A stretch of DNA of 64,000 nt, from contig JAEBUN010000001.1 of the NCBI GenBank assembly GCA_023014365.1, forward strand, positions 496,001 through 560,000, read 5' to 3'. Under the pieces are notes generated by a model. That model ran no database searches, was not told the origin of the DNA, and was given only the letters and a program-made list of their open reading frames with translations. Below are positions 46,211 through 57,534 of the stretch, in pieces. The number at the start of each line of letters is the position of its first letter. Within the stretch, counting starts at the first letter, position 1. Both the position numbers and the translations under genes were made by a program. This DNA comes from Lepiota brunneoincarnata (lineage: Eukaryota > Basidiomycota > Agaricomycetes > Agaricales > Agaricaceae).

Positions 46211-49200
46211 TGGTGAGGCTGTCTAGTTTGTGGGCCCTTTTATATTCTTCAATGATTTCCTTGGTGTTCTCCAGGTTTGCTTCTGGTTCCCAGGAGTCCT
46301 CAGTGGGAAGGTATCCTTTCCATCTGACTAGGAATTGATGCTTGTTCCGGAATTTTCTGTGGCACAGTATTGACTTGACCTTGTATTCTTCTTCTCCATT
46401 GACAAGGTCAGGAGGCAGGGCTGTGTTGTATTCCCCATGTGTGTCATTCTCTTCTGCAGGCATTAGGAGGCTTGCATGAAACTTGTTGTGGATCTTCCAT
46501 TTGATGGGTAATTTTAGTTCATAGGTAGCAGGTCTGAGTTTTCTTGTTATGGTGAAGGAACCTTCTTGGCATTGGGCCAGTTTCTTTGAGGCGTACTGAA
46601 TTGGGAGGTTGCAGTTGTCTAGCCAAACCTTTTGTCCAATGTTTAGATTGATATCTGGCCGGTTATATCTTGCAGCCATTTTTAGTCTGGCTTGCTCATG
46701 CACAGCTTGAGCTTCTTGGCATATCTTGGCAAGGTATTTAAACTTTTCTCCTATTGCTGGAATGTTCATTGGCTCCTCAGAGGTCAGAAATCCTTTGGGG
46801 GTTGATCCATAGAGGAGTTCAAATGGGGTATGTTGGTGTTTGGCATGTGTTTTTGAGTTGTGAACATATTCTAGGAGTGGGAGTGCCTTTACCCATTTGT
46901 TTCGGGTTTGATGAGCAGTAGATGCCAAGGTATAGTTCTATTTCCTGATTGAATCACTCTGTTTGTCCATTTGTCTGCGGGTGATAGGTGGTAGAGAGTG
47001 CTTGTTCAATTCCAAGTTGTTTATAGAATTCTTTCATGGATTTGGCAGCGAATCTGGGATCGCGATCACTGAGAACCTTTTCAGGAAGGCCAAATCTAGA
47101 GAATAGCCGTTTGATAAGAATTTCGGTGATCTTGTCCATGTTGGCAGTTTTTGCAGTAGGTTCTAGAATTATCCCCTTCGTAAGCTGGTTGACCACGACC
47201 AGTATAGAATCATGGGGTCCATCCAGGGGTAGGTCTGTGATAAGATCCATTGAGATATTTGAGAATGGGTGGGTAGAACAGGGTCCAGGGATAGGTTGAA
47301 GCAGTGGCTTCAGGGGGTGGTGATTGATCTTGTATTGTTGGCAAACACCACATCCTTGGATGTAGTTCTTGACAAATGATCACATCCCAGGCCAATAGGC
47401 ATACTTCTGGAGTTTTCTGGTGGTTTCTGCGATTCCAGGGTGTCCTGCAGTTGGTGAGTCATGTACTCTTTGCAGTAAGTGGCATCTGAGGTGTAGATCT
47501 TGAGGTATAAATAGTTTTCCATGAACACATGGGTGTCCTGAGTTGTCTTCTTGGGCGATGCTGGTTTGTTTCTTCTTCTTCCACAGCTCCTTTATTTCAT
47601 GCTTGGTAGTTTTGTCGATAATACAGATGTGTTGTGGTCATTCTGGGGTGAAGAATTTATTGGGTAGGGCAACAATCTGTTTGTTGTCCTTTGTCTTGGG
47701 TTCATGGTCAGGTTGTCTTGAGAGAGTGTCCACTGGTCCATTTTTCTTTCCAGGGATGTGCTGGATTTCAATATCAAATCGTTGCATGTAGGCAATCCAT
47801 TGAGCTTGTCTTCTACTGAGATCCTTGGGTTTTCTCCAGCAGCAAAGATTATTGTGATCTGACCATACAATGGTTTTGTGAGATGATCCTTCTATGTGGT
47901 GGCACCATTCCTTGAGTGCTTGGATTATGGTGAAGAGTTCTTGTTCAGAGCAATGATAGTTGCATTTGGCTGGTGAGAATCCTTTTGAGAAATATGCGAC
48001 CAGGTGTTTAACTCCATTATTATCATGTTGAAGGAGGACTGCTCCTGATGCAAATAGGGATGTGTCACATTCAATTTTGAAGGGCTTGTCTCTGTCTGGT
48101 ACCATTAGTACCAGTTTGCTTTGAAACTTTCTCTTGAGGGTATTGAAAGCATTTTGGCATTCTTCTGTCCATTCGAATTTCTTGGTTTTGGACATCAAGA
48201 CATTGAGGGGTTTGGCCCATGTGGCGTATTGATGTATAAACTTCCAGTAGAAGTTGCAAAATCCTATGAATTTGTGTACATTGTGCAGGGTAGTCAGTGT
48301 TGGCCATTCAGCGATGCCTTTGAGCTTTGCTGGGTCCATTGAGACTGAGTCCGGAGTGATGATAACTGATATTCGAGTCGTTGGCATTCAAATTCGCATT
48401 TCTCAGTCTTGAGGTATAGATCGTTGTCTTTAAGTATCTTGAGTACTTCTCTTGTAAGATGTTGGAGTTCTTGTTTTGTTTTTGCATGAATGAGGATGTC
48501 GACCATGTAAATGATTACTCCTCCATTATTGATGAGTTTTCAGAATAGTGAATCCATCATGGTTTGGAAGGTTGCTGGGGAGTTGCACATTCCGAAAAAC
48601 ATGACCATAGGTTCGAATAGTCCTCAAAATATGGGGTGTTCTGAAGGCTCCTTTCCATTCATCTCCTTTGCATATATGGATGTTATTATATCCTGCTCAT
48701 ACATCAAGCTTGGTAAAGTATCTTGGTCCTCGGAGTTTGTTGAGAATGTGTGAGATGAGGGGAAGGTTGTATGCGTTCTTGACGGTATGTTCATTGAGGT
48801 ATCTATAGTCTTGACAGGGGCATAGCTTTCTGTCTTTCTTTCCTACAAAGAAGAAAGGTGAGGCCATTGGTGATTCAGATGGTTGAATGTATCCTTTCTG
48901 AAGGTTTTCTTCAAGAAATGTGTCAAGTTCCTTTTCTTCATTAAGGGAGAGTCGGTAGGATTTCATGGCAATTGGTTTGAATGATTCTTTGAGTTCGATT
49001 TTGTGATCCCATGGTTGTTGTGGGGGGAATCGTTTGGCTTGTTTCTTGCTGAATACTGGGAGGTATTCGTGGAATTCTGCAGGTACGACTTTTCTTGGGT
49101 TGTCATTCTTCTTTTCTCCATGTTGTATGGCAAGGAATTGTGATGCTGAGGCTTTGAAGTTAATTTCTTCGAAGCTTGTAGGCTCGAGGGTGGAGATGTG

Positions 49201-49692
49201 GTTGAGTTGGTCATTGTAAATCCAATCAGGTTCCATAGATTGGATGAGTTCTTGGAAAATAGTGTTGTCCCAACATTCGTTTCTCCAGCGTAATTGTTTG
49301 GCATCCCAGTCAATGTCTGGGTTGTGTTCTGCAAGCCAAGGGAATCCAAGGATGAGTCTTGGGCTTCCAAGGGAGACTACTTTTGGTTTGATCTCCATAT
49401 CCTTTCCATTAACCATTAGGTTGAGGATTGTATAATGGGTGGCTGTCCCATTTTTGTTAATGGATCCATTGGCATTTCGTACTTTGATGGGTTGATCAAG
49501 GGGTATTGTCTTGAATGAGTGTTGTCTGACCATTCCAGGGTCGATGAAATTTCCTGCTGCTCCTGAATCGGATAGGGCAAGTAGTTCCACACTTTTGGGT
49601 CCTTCCTTAGTGATTTTGTGTTTTTGGATTTGGCAGGGTAGATGTATTATGCGTGCTGATGATTCCTGTAGTTTTACTGACATTAATATCAT
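46092..49692 (-). pseudogene. Pol of Gypsy element G, with chromodomain
   Basis: In order: aspartic protease (LALSDSGAAGNFID, DSG motif), RT beginning YRLSLNEEKELDTFLEENLQ, SPFFFVGKKDRKLCPCQDYR and YFTKLDV-stop-AGYNNI, a damaged palm with YMVD in place of YMDD, RNase H (IECDTSLFASGAVL, VWSDHNNL), integrase with MDLITDLPLDG, SDRDPRFAA and HPQTNGQTE giving D-D-E, then a chromodomain (HQFLVRWKGYLPTEDSWEPE near 46250-46340). Breaks: the TGA in the RT palm (CGA>TGA by family comparison), the YMDD Asp to Val change, frameshifts near 48400-48650 and a stop after integrase near 46930. Dead copy; a relative of Tf1/sushi-type chromoviruses. Confidence 0.88.
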
Positions 49693-49752
49693 TTTGTGGA
49701 TAAGGGAAGGAAGGGGGTCTTTGTGGAGGGCTAGACATGGTGGCTAGTCTCC

Positions 49753-51622
49753 TTAGGCAAAATCCTTAACCAGAGGGGCATCTGGGTGGTTGGATTCATT
49801 TGCAAAGTGTTTATAAATGTCCTTGACTTCTTCGTTGGTTGCGTCTTCTAGTATGTTGTATAGGGAGTTCTTCTTCCTATAACTTGCTTGTCTTCTTCTG
49901 GATATCGCATTTGACTGGTTTCTGGCATCCAAATTGCAGGGTAGTTCGGATTGGTGATATATGGTCTTCTTGGTGGGGTATTTGTGGGCGAAGTGTCCAG
50001 TCTTGCAGCAGTTGAAGCATCTCTTCTCCTTGAGATCCCTTCTTTGGGCATCTGTGAGGATTGCATTAAGGGCTTCACAGGTGTGTTCCTGTACCAACTG
50101 GTGGAGTCTGTCTTCTTTGGTCTCCTCATTTTCATCAGCTTCCTTGGTGAGTAGATCTGGCTCTTCCTCAAAGTTGAGGTTGTAGACTGCTTTGGCAAGT
50201 TAGTCAATATCCATTGCATTGGGGTCTGTTGCTTGATAGGGGAGTGGGACACTGGCACGTAAAAGTATTTATTTTCCCTTTAAATGAGTGAGGGTGCGAA
50301 GTTGTTGGAAACGAGGGAGCTCCTTGAGTTTGCATATAGTTGCATTGAGTTTGTAATATTTGATATGCTGTTCGAGCTTGTTTGAACCAGTCATTGAGTT
50401 TGTTTCCTGGATTGAGGCTCATTGTTTTGATTGTGATGGGGCAATCCAGCCCATTCTTGAAATAGTTGACCTGCTGCCACTCCATCTCCAAGGTCGGCCT
50501 GATAGGCAAGTATCTGGAACTGGGATATGTAATCATCAATATATTGTCCATTCTGTTTGAGGTGGCGGATTCTGTCCATTGCACCTGCGGGGACATTGTT
50601 TGGGGCAAATGATGTGTTGAGTTCTTCCAGGAATTTCTTCCATGTTGGAAGGTTCTGGCTTCCATCAAGTTCCTTGTTTGATTCCAAGAATGCTCCTCTC
50701 CATGTTGCGGCAGGGCCGGTGGACATGTAAGAAAGGGCGAATTGTATCTTGGTCTTATCATCAGAAAAGGCACCAGGCTTTGCATCGATGTATAATTGTA
50801 CTGCATCCTTCCAGAGGTGGTAGTAGTTGGTCTCTCCATTAAAGGTTGGGGGTGTATTGATCTTTGTGGAGGAGGCCATATTGTTAATGTCAGAGGTTGT
50901 GGATTCCTCGTCAGAAGTGTGAATAGACCCGGTAGTGGGGCTAACTTTGGATGATTCAGATTGTACAGGGGAACTGGATCAAGGTGGTGAGTGTACCAGT
51001 GATCCAAGTGGTGATATGAGGGGTGAAGATGTTCTTGGGGGTTACTGTTGCAAAGTGTTGTTGCGAGTTCTTGTACTTGTTGAGGGTTGAGGACTGGAGG
51101 ATGGGGCAGATATTCTATGAATTGGCTCCCCGAGCTTTGAGCAGGTAGAGGTAGCAGTTCTTTCAGGTGGTGGTTGTTTGGGTAGGGATTGAAGAACTGA
51201 TGCTGGGGGTGCTGGGTATCCTGGGTCTTCTGTTTGACATTGAACTCTCTTGGTAGGTTGTGTAGGGTACAGTGCAGAACCAGAGGGTGAATGAGTGAGG
51301 GGTATAGGTTTTGTTTTCTTTTTATGGTCCGTGGTGGAGGGGGTGTGAAGTCGGATTTGGAGTCAGTTGTTGACCAGTCAGAACTGTTAGATTCTTCGTA
51401 GTCAGTGGCGAGGGGGTCGTTTTGGTTTGTAGACAGGGTGTAGAGGGAAGAAGTCGAAGGTGAAAGTGGGGGTAAAGGTGAATAAACAACGCTTGTGGGT
51501 GCATTATCCCAATCAATGCTTGACGGTGTGGATGACCTATATACAACACTTACAGGTGCATTATCCCAATCAACACTTAAAGGTGTGGATGACCTATCAA
51601 TGCTTTTGGTGCATCTGACCAA
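49753..51622 (-). pseudogene. Gag of Gypsy element G
   Basis: The N-terminal part (51622 to about 50880) is Pro/Ser/Thr-rich and contains a near-exact duplication of a unit around WDNAPxSVVY (about 51480-51605). The core starts MASSTKINTPPTFNGETNYY at 50879 and has LSYMSTGPAATWRGAFL and WKKFLEELNTSFAP, as in Gypsy capsid. The C-terminus has a CCHC-type knuckle with its last Cys changed (CFNCCKTGHFAHKY). Frameshifts separate the three parts, so it is not functional. Confidence 0.75.
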
Positions 51623-51798
51623 GGGTGCAGAGGGTATGGTGGCCTGCTCTATGGGGGTGTATCACCAGACAGCGACAAGGTGTGTTGTCAGATATGGTTG
51701 GCACTCGGATAGTGATAAAGCATATCATCTACCAGTGTGGAAGGGTAGCGACAAGGTGTACTGATACCACAGGGTGTACAATGGAGGTTGTCCAAAGG

Positions 51799-51810
51799 AA
51801 GCTTTAATCT
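51799..51810 (-). other. Self-priming primer-binding site of element G
   Basis: In element orientation, two bases after the 5' LTR, the sequence AGATTAAAGCTT occurs. It is the exact reverse complement of AAGCTTTAATCT at 51983-51994 in the 5' LTR, which lies 31-36 bp downstream of the TATA box and so at the expected RNA start. Tf1/sushi-type elements are known to prime reverse transcription with the first about 11 nt of their own RNA. No match to a tRNA 3' end was evident. Confidence 0.65.
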
Positions 51811-51982
51811 AATGTTATGATCTGTGCTCCTTCTGTATCCGAGAATAACTGGAGATGGCCTTCAATCACTCTACAAGGTGTCCGAGACAGTTGGCCTTGT
51901 AGAGCTTAGTGGATCATGCTCAATGAGATAATGAGGGAACATGCCAAGTTAAGGTAGAGAGGGTTAATGACCACTGTTAACA

Positions 51983-52029
51983 AGATTAAAGCTTGAGGCT
52001 TTAATCTCTACTTGTACAGGCCTTATATA
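51983..52029 (-). promoter_or_regulatory. TATA box and predicted transcript start in the G 5' LTR
   Basis: In minus orientation TATATAAGG (52029-52021) is followed, about 30 bp on, by AAGCTTTAATCT (51994-51983). The spacing is normal for RNA polymerase II. The start site is inferred both from this spacing and from the match to the primer-binding site. The same arrangement is kept in the 3' LTR and in the solo LTR at 6578-7275. Confidence 0.55.
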
Positions 52030-52140
52030 CCTATGAGATATTATATACCCACTATAGGCTATTGGGCTGTTCTACTTGTCCTGCACAGTCTTGACCATGA
52101 TGCACATCCTAGCTGATGGTATCCTACTGTTATTTATATC

Positions 52141-52518
52141 TTACAATGAGTCAGTGTCCTCGTTCTCCATTCTGCTGCTGTGCGATATTCCATCACTTTC
52201 CTCTGACTCATAATTCTCTTCTCCCGATTCTATCTCCATGGATTCTCTTCCATTCTTGCTCTCCATTCTCTCAGTGCTTCCATCCGTATTGGAGGTTGGA
52301 TTGGTTGATCCATGGCTATCTTCTTCATCCTCAGGGTATTCCAGAATATCCTCCAGAGTTATCTCCATTCCTGCTTCTCTTGCCAAGTCCTGCATGGCGT
52401 TGTAATATTCCCCTTCTTCATCTTCGTATTCCTGTGCTTGCAACTGGTCTGTGGTTTCCTGTACCCATCTTGTAAAGTCGAATAATTGCTCCTGTTCCTC
52501 TTGGTCCAGACTGTTCAT
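52141..52518 (-). CDS. LTR-embedded acidic ORF, 5' LTR copy
   Basis: 125 codons, beginning MNSLDQEEQEQLFDFTRW, otherwise nearly the same as the 44572-44949 copy. In the 5' LTR it lies upstream of the TATA box, so it would not be on the element's own RNA from this end; only an outside promoter could read it. Confidence 0.45.
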   Translation of the reverse strand: MNSLDQEEQEQLFDFTRWVQETTDQLQAQEYEDEEGEYYNAMQDLAREAGMEITLEDILEYPEDEEDSHGSTNPTSNTDGSTERMESKNGRESMEIESGEENYESEESDGISHSSRMENEDTDSL

Positions 52519-53387
52519 AACAGCATCTATACTTGATGCAATCGTATGAATAATGGCCTGGGGCGTATTGTTTGCAACCAAGGCAGGCAAATTGGGGGCA
52601 GTCCATGGCCCAGTGTCTGGTTTGTTTGCATTGAATGCATCAAGATCTGTTGTTGGGTTTAGGGTTTGGAATTTGTTGAATGGGAGTGGGGTAATTCCAT
52701 ATCAGGGTTGGTTTGGTGGTATTTTTGTGGAAGGGGTTGTTATTTCCAACAGGATTCTTTCTTCCTGACATGGGAGTTGGAGTGTTTTTGTTGGTGGGGG
52801 GTATCACATTGGTTTGTTTCTTTCTTGGCATTTGGGACATGAGTCCTTGGTGAGTGAGGAGGAATGCCTCGTAGTTTTCAGTCCACTTTCGTTGGGCATG
52901 GAAGGCATCATGGAGGAGTTTTGTTTGTTTGACGTGATGGATATAGTTCGACCATACTTCTCAGTCGTAATCGCTGATGGGGGCCTTGTTGACTTTGTTG
53001 GTGAGGAATTGGGTGGAGGTGATGGTGCGTAGGTCTTCTACACTGGTTGTGATTGGTTCCATATTCTTTATTCCAGCTGTGTGGAAGTTGATAGGTAAGG
53101 TGGCTACTGGTTCTGGTTTGGGTGTAGCTTTGGGGTCAGGAGTTTCATCTCTGATGTTGATGAACATGTTGGAAGGTGTGAATGGGCATGGTTTTGGGAT
53201 TGGAGTTGGGGAGTTTCTTTCGACGTTGGGATCATCGATGATGACAACAGAGGAGGTGGTGGAGGAAGAGGAGAAGGGGGGAGTAGATTGGGGATGGATG
53301 AGGTCAAGGTTGTTCATGGACATTGCTGAGTACGTTTGGTGGTAGAGCAAAGTTGCTTCTGGTAGGTTTTGGGTAGTTCCTGGTCAT

Positions 53388-53726
53388 TGTAAGGGGACTG
53401 GCGTCGTGTGCTTTGCATTGCGCCCCCCCTTACGCAAGGTACTTCTAGGGACCTGTGGTTGGACGTCCGGGCTCGGCCTTCTTAGCCGATGCCCGATGCC
53501 CGAGCCCGGTCTCAGCCTTCGGCCACCCCCATCCCCGAGCCCGATCTGCGGGCGACTTCTATTATTAGTTGCTTGTTTATTGTTTGCGTACGTTATTACT
53601 GGTAGCTATTGTAGTGTCTGGTTACCCGGTCTGTGCGCAGACCACTATGTATATATATAGCGTGGGTGGTGATTGTAATCGCCACCTGAATATCAACTTG
53701 GTTCCGGTGCCTTACTTCCCCTAACA
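53388..53726 (-). repeat. Solo LTR X' between pol and ORF3 of element Y
   Basis: 339 bp, TGTTAGGGGAAGTAAGG...CCCCTTACA in minus orientation, with a perfect GTCAT duplication (53383-53387 and 53727-53731). The tips and the AACCAAGTTGAT block match family X, but the middle differs and is GC-rich (pyrimidine-rich CCCGAGCCCG segment), so it is a subfamily. Removing it joins the chromodomain tail (HQLNSND) to QELPKTYQ in frame. Confidence 0.92.
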
Positions 53727-53731
53727 GTCAT

Positions 53732-56700
53732 TGCTGTTAAGTTGATGTTCTTCTTTATACTCTTCCAAATATTCATCGGCATTGTTGTGGAGATCTTCTT
53801 TGGATATCCATTGGTTCTCCATGTGGGAGTATCCTTTCCAATGTACATAGTATTGGAGTTTCCTGCGATATCGGTGATGATTGAGAATAGCTTCTATTTC
53901 ATATTCTTCTTCTTCATTGATGATGTCTGGTGGTGGTGGTGTCGGATGAGGTCCATATGCTTCTGTTTCATTATATGGGGTTAGGAGGTTTTGGTGGAAC
54001 ACCGGATGTATCTTCCATTTGATCAGAAGCTTTAGTTTGTATGTGAGTGGCAATAGGACTTCTGAGATAAGGAAAGGTCCTAGTCTTTTTGGGGATATTT
54101 TGTTGGAGATGAAGGGGAGTTTGAGGTTCTTGGCTTCTAGCTATACTTTCTGATGTGTTTCAAGGGGTTTGACAGTTCTTCTGGTTCCTTGTTTCATAAT
54201 ATCAGCAGAGAGTTGATGTGCCACATGTGCTTCTTTTCTGGTGTCATTGAGGAGTCTGATGTGTTCATCTACTGATGGAAAGTTCGAAGTTTCCATTACT
54301 GTGGGTATCAGTGGAGGGTTGTATCCCATGATGAGTTCAAATGGGGATTTCTGCCTTGAGGCATGTATTTTGGAGTTGTGTGCAAACTTGGCAATAGGGA
54401 GGGTTTCTGACCAGTCAAGGGGGTTCCTGGTGTAGTATATGGCGAGATAGGTCTCAATTTCTTGGTTGTATCGTTTGGTGGAACCATCTGTCTGGGGATG
54501 GTATGTGGTTGAGAATGCTTGTTGGATGTTTAGATGTTTAGCTAGTTCTCAGAGAGAGTTGGTGGCAAATCTGGGGTCTCAATCTGATATGATTTTGTCA
54601 GGTAATCTGAACCTAGTGAAGACTTTTTCTATTAATAGTCATCCGATGTCGTTGGCGTTTGATCGATCTGAGGTTGGGATGAAAATTACCCCCTTTGTAA
54701 GGCTGTGGTCCACCATGGACAATATCACATTATGACTGGTGCTAGGTGGTAGACCGGTGATAAGATCCCATGAGATCTGAGCAAATGGGCATTTAGAGGA
54801 TGATGGTGGGATCAGTTGAGTTGGTGCGCAATCTGGTCTGCATATGATTTTGTGTTGTTGACATTCTGGACAGCCTTTGATGTAGTTCTTTATGAACGTC
54901 GACATTCCTGGCCAATATACTTCTTTCTTGGCAAGGTGGTATGTTTCCTGTTCTCCAGGGTGACCACATGTAGGGTGGTCGTGGTATCTTGCAATGACAT
55001 TGCATCTGAGTTGGAGGTCTTCTGGAATGATGACACATTCTTGGAATGTGAGGAGTGGACCATTTGGGGTTGGGACTGTTCCAAAGTCTTTATCAGCGGC
55101 ATTAGGGTGGGTTTCCTTCAGGAGTTTGAACACTTTGGTGGTTCTAGCATCATATTTGGGTGATTCCGTGATTCTTTCTTGGAGTTCCATATTGACAGTG
55201 GCAGTAAAGAGGTGTTCTGGGAGTACTGTGATCAAGTTTTGATCTTCTGTGTTGGCAGTGGCAACAAAGAGGTTGTTTGGAAGCATGGTGATGTCTTCGT
55301 TATCATTATCCTCATCAGGGATGTGGTCTGGATGTCTTGATAAGGTGTCTGGTGCAGGGATCTTTGATCCTGGGATGTATTCTAGTTTGAAGTTGTAGTC
55401 GGCAAGGGTCTGGACCCATTGTGCTTGTCGGTGGTTGATTTTCTGGGGTTTGTGCCAATATGTAAGGTTTTGGTGGTCCATTCTGATATGGACAGTATGG
55501 GGGCTGCCAAGGAGGTAGTGGTGCCATTCTTTGAGGGCTCAGATAATTGCAAGGAGTTCCCTGTCATAGATGTTGTAGTTGCATTCCACTGGTCCAAATG
55601 TCTTTGGATAGAATGATACAGGTTTCCATATTCCATTGATGTCATGTTGGTACAGGACAGCTCCTGATGCAAATTTGGAAGCATCGGCTTCTATTTTGAA
55701 GGGTTTTGTGGAGTTGGGCATGAGGAGTACCGGTTCCTTTAAGAATTTGTTCTTGAGTGTTTCAAACACTTTTTGTTGTTCCTCTTTCCATTCAAATTTA
55801 TTTGATTTGGATAGGAGTTGGTTAAGGGGTTTGGTGTGGTGGGAGTAGCTGCAGATGAACTTCTGGTAGAAGTTACAGAATCTGATGAATTTCCAAATGT
55901 GTCAGACTGTTTTTGGCACTGGCCAGTCTTCTATTCCCTTGAGTTTTCCAGGATCCATTTTGATCTTGTCTGGTGTGATGATCATGCTGAGATATTCAAG
56001 TCATTGTTTGTTGAACTCACATTTCTCCGTTTTGAGGTAGAGGTCATTTTCCTGCAGGATCTGCAGTACTTTTTCTGTAAGTTGGTCGGTTTCTTCCTGA
56101 GTTTTACCATAGATTAGGATATCATCCATATATATGATGATTCCTCCTTTCTCCATTATTTCGGAGAATAGTGTGTCCATCATGTGTTGGAACATTGCGG
56201 GACTGTTGCAAAGTCCAAAAAACATAACAGTCAGTTCGAAAAGACCCATAGGAGTCTTGAACGCTGCTTTCCATTGGTTGCCATCTTTGATTCTGACGTT
56301 ATTGTATCCTAGGCGGACATTGAGCTTAGTGAAGTACTTAGCTCCTTTGAGTTTATCCATGATAGAGGAAATCATGGGGATTGGGTAGGCATTTTTGATG
56401 GTGTGATTGTTTAGATAACAATAGTCTTGGCAAGGTTGGAGGTCTCCTCCTTTCTTGGCAACAAAGAAGAATGGTGATGCCATAGGGGATTTTGAAGGAC
56501 GGATGTACCCTTTTTGGAGGTTTTCGTCTATAAATTCTTTTAATGCATTTTCTTTGGCAGGTGCTACTTGATAAGGTTTCATTGATTTTGCTTCAAATGT
56601 TGGTTTTAGTTTGATTTCGTGATCAAATGTTCTTGATGGTGGGAATCATTCAGATGCTTTCTTGTTGAATATTTTAGCCCATTGGGCAAATCTCCAAGGA

Positions 56701-57329
56701 ATCTTGGGTGGTTCCTTGTTTGATTCTGGTTGTTTTCCTTTTTGGTTTGCCGATTTTGTTGGGTTGTGTTGCTCATTGTGGAGCATTGTGTCATGTGTCA
56801 CTTTGGCATTTGCTTCTAATGGGGTTAGAAGCATTGGGTTCATTTCTCTTTCTAAAGAGAAGGTATCAAGGTCAACATTTGACAGGTTGACATATTCTTT
56901 GGGGTTTTCCTTGGGTTGAGAGGTTTTTCCAGCCATTATGTCCATGGCGATGGAGTTGAGTTCAATGGGTTGTCATAGGGTTCTGAGGAGTTTGGAAAAG
57001 TCTTGGTGATCAATTTGGGGTTTCCACAAGAATGTCTTGGTCTTCCAGTTGATGTCAGGATTGTATTGTTCCAACCAGGGAAATCTGATGATGAAATCCT
57101 TCTCACCAGTGTTTGTGACATACACTTCTAGTGTGCAATCTCTTCCATCAATGATGGTTCTGATTTTGATGTATTCATGGATCTTGCCATGTTGATTGTC
57201 AGTTCCATCAATGTTGCTGAGAGGGATTGGTTGGTCCAGCCATTTGGTTTGATAATCATGTTGTTCAACAACTTTGTGGGATATGAAATTCTCTTGGGCT
57301 CCTGAGTCTATCAGGGTGGTGATGGCCAT
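53732..57329 (-). pseudogene. Pol of Gypsy element Y, with chromodomain
   Basis: In order: protease (ITTLIDSGAQENFI), RT ([62 protein letters not shown]), RNase H (IEADASKFASGAVL, MDHQNLTYW), integrase zinc region (HPTCGHPGEQETYH...CPECQQH) and ISWDLITGLPPST, then the chromodomain (YYVHWKGYSHMENQWISKED). YMDD is intact, but the first catalytic Asp of RT is Asn (TKLNV for TKLDV). There are stops and frameshifts at 54330-54640, 55490-55540 and elsewhere. Inactive and older than element G. Confidence 0.85.
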
Positions 57330-57534
57330 AGGTTTTGATGTCCATTCACTCCAAATTTTGATGGGTAGGTAGAGGGATCATTTATTTGGGGAGAGTCATA
57401 GTTGTACAGAATTTATTGAGAAGGTGTCCTTCTGAGAGTGAGAATATATAGAGTCCTTCTGGGAATGAGCAGGGGCGCATCAGTCTGTGTTCTGTTTCAA
57501 AAATCCTGGAAGGGACACATCTCTGGGTCTTTGG

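Larger units (their letters stand above)
44244..52522 (-). mobile_element. Complete Gypsy chromovirus 'G'
   Basis: 8,279 bp, two 710-bp LTRs (44244-44953 and 51813-52522, TGTTATGA...TCATAACA tips), TSD GCATC at 44239-44243 and 52523-52527. The two LTRs differ at scattered, mostly transition sites. Minus-strand gene order is gag (51622-49753), pol (49692-46092) with protease, RT, RNase H, integrase and chromodomain, then ORF3 (46210-44996), a polypurine tract GAAGGGGATAA, and the 3' LTR. It has a self-complementary primer-binding site and an ORF inside its LTRs. It landed in ORF3 of element Y. Gag, pol and ORF3 all contain stops or frameshifts, so this copy is dead. Confidence 0.95.
51813..52522 (-). 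repeat. 5' LTR of Gypsy element G
   Basis: 710 bp, the promoter-bearing LTR. Right-flanked by the GCATC duplication. Confidence 0.95.
44016..53323 (-). pseudogene. ORF3 of element Y, split by elements G and partly decayed
   Basis: Starts at 53323, overlapping the end of pol (ATGTCCATGA contains the pol TGA). It runs to 52523, then continues from 44243 to 44016; the intervening 44244-52522 is element G plus one TSD. The N-terminal part is low-complexity and Pro/Ser/Thr-rich. Then come CIQCKQTRHWAMDC (a CCHC knuckle), CPQFACLGCKQYAPGHYSYDC and, across the G insertion, CPHCGVFQPCHK. It ends IDFDNGYDNIAMSN...GEPVGDF. Stops interrupt it, including a TGG>TGA-type change after CHK. Function unknown; knuckles suggest nucleic-acid binding. 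It lies where some retroelements have env, but no signal peptide or membrane segment is seen. Confidence 0.65.
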
